A stretch of 19,527 nucleotides of DNA from JAYEJW01 sp034716535 (GTDB lineage Bacteria; Pseudomonadota; Gammaproteobacteria; Chromatiales; Chromatiaceae): positions 1 to 19,527 of the forward strand of contig JAYEJW010000682.1 in NCBI GenBank assembly GCA_034716535.1, in the 5' to 3' direction. Under the pieces are notes generated by a model that saw nothing but the letters and a program-made list of their open reading frames with translations, was not told the origin of the DNA and did no database searches. Shown piece by piece: positions 17,146-19,527 of the stretch. Made by a program: the position numbers and the translations under genes. Position 1 is the stretch's first letter. Every line of letters begins with the position of its first letter.

Positions 17146-19527
17146 TTACTCCAGGGCGTCGGCTGTAAGGGTACAGGTCGCCGGATCGGTGCAGATGACC
17201 TCATCGCGTAGATAGCCCAGAACTTCATAGTTGGGCACGTAGCTGGTCACCGGCTCGAGCACGGGCATCCACTCACCGCCATTCCAGGTCAGATCGGACG
17301 GACGCAACAGGGTCCCGCTCAACGAAGTCCTGTTGTCCGGCCGTTGGGCTGTCGTGTAATCGGCAAGCGGTATGCCGCCCAGGGTAAGGGGTGCCCGCGG
17401 AGCGAACCAGTTGAGCACCATCTTGTTCGGGCTCGTCCGCATGTACGTCCGGTCGCCCGCGATGTCGATATCTGCGCTGCCGTTGACCACGTCCTCGTTT
17501 TCGGTCTTCAGGCCGAGATTGATGATGTTGTGTACGTTGTAGTAGACCCACTGATAGACGGGCATCTCACCCATGTTCATCGGCGGTGGGTACGGTAGGT
17601 CAACCCACTGCTTCTCCGTGACCGGGACCTTTGTCTCAAGGACTCCGCCGGGTCCATGACACTCCCTGCATCCCGCGCGACCCCTGCCGCCGAGCGCGTT
17701 CTCCTCGGGGTTCGGGGCCACGCCGTGCCCGCCCAGGGTAATGCCGTTGGAGAAGGCGGGGTAGCTGCCGATCAGCTGTTGGATCTGCTCCGGCGTCGCG
17801 CCCTGGCTCTGCAGCTGCATGGCAAGGAACATCTTCATCCAACTACCGTCGGGCGCCTTCATCGTTGCCACATTCCAGACATCGGTCATCGGCGGATACC
17901 AGTCGTAGTCCGCCGGCAGGAACATGGGCTCGTTGAAGCCCTTGAACTGCTCCAGACCCGTGTTCACCGCGCCGAGCATGTCGAACAGGAAGGGCGCGTC
18001 CTCGTCGATGACGCCGTTGCCGTCGCCGTCCTCCGGTGCCCCCGCGAGCGCCGTGCTCACGAGGTAGTGCTCGTACATGAACCCCATCTTGCTGAAGTTC
18101 ATCATGTTGGGAAAGGCCATCATCATCGCCATCGCCTGCTTGTCGGGACGATCCATCTCCATCAGGTCGAAGATCGTGGCGTTGCGGATTTCCTCAGGGG
18201 TCATGCCCTGGACGATGATGTTTCCGTCTTTGTCCTTGACCGTTCCCAGGAGCTTGAGCGCCGAGAAGACCTCCGCGTTTCCGTACAGGCCGTCCTCGCC
18301 GCACATACTGGGGTCCGGAAGGCTCAGAAGGTCGCAGTCCATTGCCTTGGCGAAGAAGCTGTACATCGAGTACTTGTTGTACTCGAACTCTGCCTGGTTC
18401 GGCTGCGTCTGCGCCAGGAAGTAGCGGCCGTCAAACGCCATCCCATTGGCCATGGGCTTGAACGGGGTGATCTTTGCGTTGGGTGCGCCGCGCACCGCCA
18501 GGGACTGGGCCAGGAAGGAGGTGGATCCGTCGAACCACATCAGAACAGGATTCAGGTCGAACGCCTTGAAATCCGCGTCAACGTCATTCAAATCTTCCTC
18601 GTTCGCGAGCATGTGGTCTAAGGTGATGACCTTCGTGTCCTGGCCGTCTTCATTGCGGCCGAACGAGACATGACCACCCTGGCCATACATCGAATAGGTG
18701 ATACCGCCGCTCTGGGTGATGTGGCAGGTCTCGCAGGCGATCTTATCCAGGTGCCTCGGGTGGTGCACCGCGCCCGTAAGAGCGCCTGGGCCGCTGGTCG
18801 CATGGCACTGCACGCAGGTCAGGTGGGTCGGGTCGTCAGGGTCCGCCGGCTCGCCGGGAGGGGGTGGCGGATAGTCGGCCGCCGCCAGGTCGCCGCCGAC
18901 CAGGTGGCCGCGCACGAACTTGTGAACGTCGAGCAGACCGTCGCCGTCCATGTCCGCGTCGAGCGTTACGTGACATGCCGTACAGGTATTCTTGGCGCAA
19001 CCGCCCTCACCATCGGGGAAGCAAACGCTTGCGTGGGCGTCGTAGCCCTCGCGGAACAGGGTTCCGCGCTTGTAACCGGTGCGTGCGTGCTCGTGGCAGC
19101 GCAGGCAGTTGTGCTCGTCGGTCTTGTCCACCGAAAGGACAGCCGCCACCGAACGGTCCTGCGCTATCGTCGGCCAGCCCATATTGCCCATCATCAACGG
19201 GCTGTCGGGATCTCCGTCGCCGTCGGTATCGATCAGCGGATCGGGCTGTCCGTCGTGGTCAAAGTCCGTGTTGTCGCGGGCCAGCTTGGCATATCCTTGG
19301 GGGGAGGGCGAAGGTTCCCCGGGCTCGGCGTAGCCGGCAATCTGCATGGTGGCGAGCTCGGCCTCGGAGAGGTCGTCACGGACCGACAGGTAGTGTTCGG
19401 AGTGGCAGATCATGCAATCGAGTCCGCCGTCCATGATATTCGCCGCGTTGGACGCCGCCAGTTCCGGAGGCATACCCATCTGCATGAACGAGCTGGTGAA
19501 AGCGCCCTCCATCGGTGGAATGAACCG
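17146..19527 (-). CDS. Multiheme cytochrome c with Asp-rich calcium-like loops (partial)
   Basis: The frame is open to the window edge, so the N-terminus, with any signal peptide and further hemes, is missing; 793 residues are visible. Residue numbers count from the Met at 19512. Six CXXCH heme-binding sites are present: C33-MI-CH, C136-LR-CH, C177-TA-CH, C233-VQ-CH, C260-ET-CH and, far downstream, C615-RE-CH. Heme spacing and the HLDKIACETCH segment recall octaheme tetrathionate-reductase-type cytochromes, but the protein is much longer. Three Asp-rich loops resemble EF-hand or thrombospondin-3 calcium sites: 83-103, 186-195 and 494-505. A heme-free stretch of about 350 residues (265-614) separates hemes 5 and 6. 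A C-terminal pair of cysteines (774, 780) may form a disulfide. It should act outside the cytoplasm in electron transfer; the electron acceptor cannot be told. Confidence 0.9.
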   Translation of the reverse strand, partial: RFIPPMEGAFTSSFMQMGMPPELAASNAANIMDGGLDCMICHSEHYLSVRDDLSEAELATMQIAGYAEPGEPSPSPQGYAKLARDNTDFDHDGQPDPLIDTDGDGDPDSPLMMGNMGWPTIAQDRSVAAVLSVDKTDEHNCLRCHEHARTGYKRGTLFREGYDAHASVCFPDGEGGCAKNTCTACHVTLDADMDGDGLLDVHKFVRGHLVGGDLAAADYPPPPPGEPADPDDPTHLTCVQCHATSGPGALTGAVHHPRHLDKIACETCHITQSGGITYSMYGQGGHVSFGRNEDGQDTKVITLDHMLANEEDLNDVDADFKAFDLNPVLMWFDGSTSFLAQSLAVRGAPNAKITPFKPMANGMAFDGRYFLAQTQPNQAEFEYNKYSMYSFFAKAMDCDLLSLPDPSMCGEDGLYGNAEVFSALKLLGTVKDKDGNIIVQGMTPEEIRNATIFDLMEMDRPDKQAMAMMMAFPNMMNFSKMGFMYEHYLVSTALAGAPEDGDGNGVIDEDAPFLFDMLGAVNTGLEQFKGFNEPMFLPADYDWYPPMTDVWNVATMKAPDGSWMKMFLAMQLQSQGATPEQIQQLIGSYPAFSNGITLGGHGVAPNPEENALGGRGRAGCRECHGPGGVLETKVPVTEKQWVDLPYPPPMNMGEMPVYQWVYYNVHNIINLGLKTENEDVVNGSADIDIAGDRTYMRTSPNKMVLNWFAPRAPLTLGGIPLADYTTAQRPDNRTSLSGTLLRPSDLTWNGGEWMPVLEPVTSYVPNYEVLGYLRDEVICTDPATCTLTADALE

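Overview
The window is high-GC bacterial DNA. It suggests a sulfur- or metal-respiring proteobacterium, most likely a gammaproteobacterium with anaerobic metabolism. This rests on gene content: a complete one-subunit pyruvate:ferredoxin oxidoreductase, a large multiheme cytochrome c, two periplasmic thioredoxin-type proteins (one SoxW-like), a sigma-54-dependent two-component system and RimI. No marker gene gives a species, so the placement is inference.

Layout, left to right. (1) 1-1300 is mobile-element debris. It holds a 5' fragment of an IS21-family transposase (IstA), its repeat-rich end (four copies of a 9-bp motif at an exact 23-bp pitch), and a tyrosine-integrase remnant interrupted by an in-frame stop. 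(2) 1358-4768 (minus) is a very large membrane protein that I do not recognise. It has one N-terminal transmembrane helix, about 600 residues of probably periplasmic coiled-coil-like sequence, three more transmembrane helices, and a C-terminal tail of five tandem Cro/CI-like (XRE) helix-turn-helix repeats. A 19-bp near-palindrome lies just upstream. (3) About 570 bp follow without a convincing gene. (4) 5359-10902 is a redox-signalling block centred on a divergent two-component pair. On the minus strand the NtrC-type regulator is followed by a secreted protein with two thioredoxin domains. On the plus strand the histidine kinase is followed by a secreted two-cysteine protein and a TlpA-like thioredoxin. 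The symmetry suggests the pair controls, or senses through, periplasmic thiol redox proteins.

(5) 10920-15928 (minus) reads nifJ, then a dihydroorotate-dehydrogenase-like flavoprotein, then yhbY. The flavoprotein lacks the class 1A catalytic cysteine and probably serves redox metabolism with NifJ rather than pyrimidine synthesis. An 80-bp double-hairpin repeat sits between nifJ and this gene and supplies the nifJ stop codon. (6) 16359-16823 (plus) is rimI. (7) 17146 to the right edge (minus) is a multiheme cytochrome c that runs out of the window. It has six CXXCH sites and three Asp-rich calcium-loop-like motifs, followed by two hairpins, one a good terminator.

The strongest candidate for an undescribed system is the membrane protein with five XRE-like repeats. 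Its architecture suggests a direct link from the envelope to DNA or to a cytoplasmic partner. No function has been shown.
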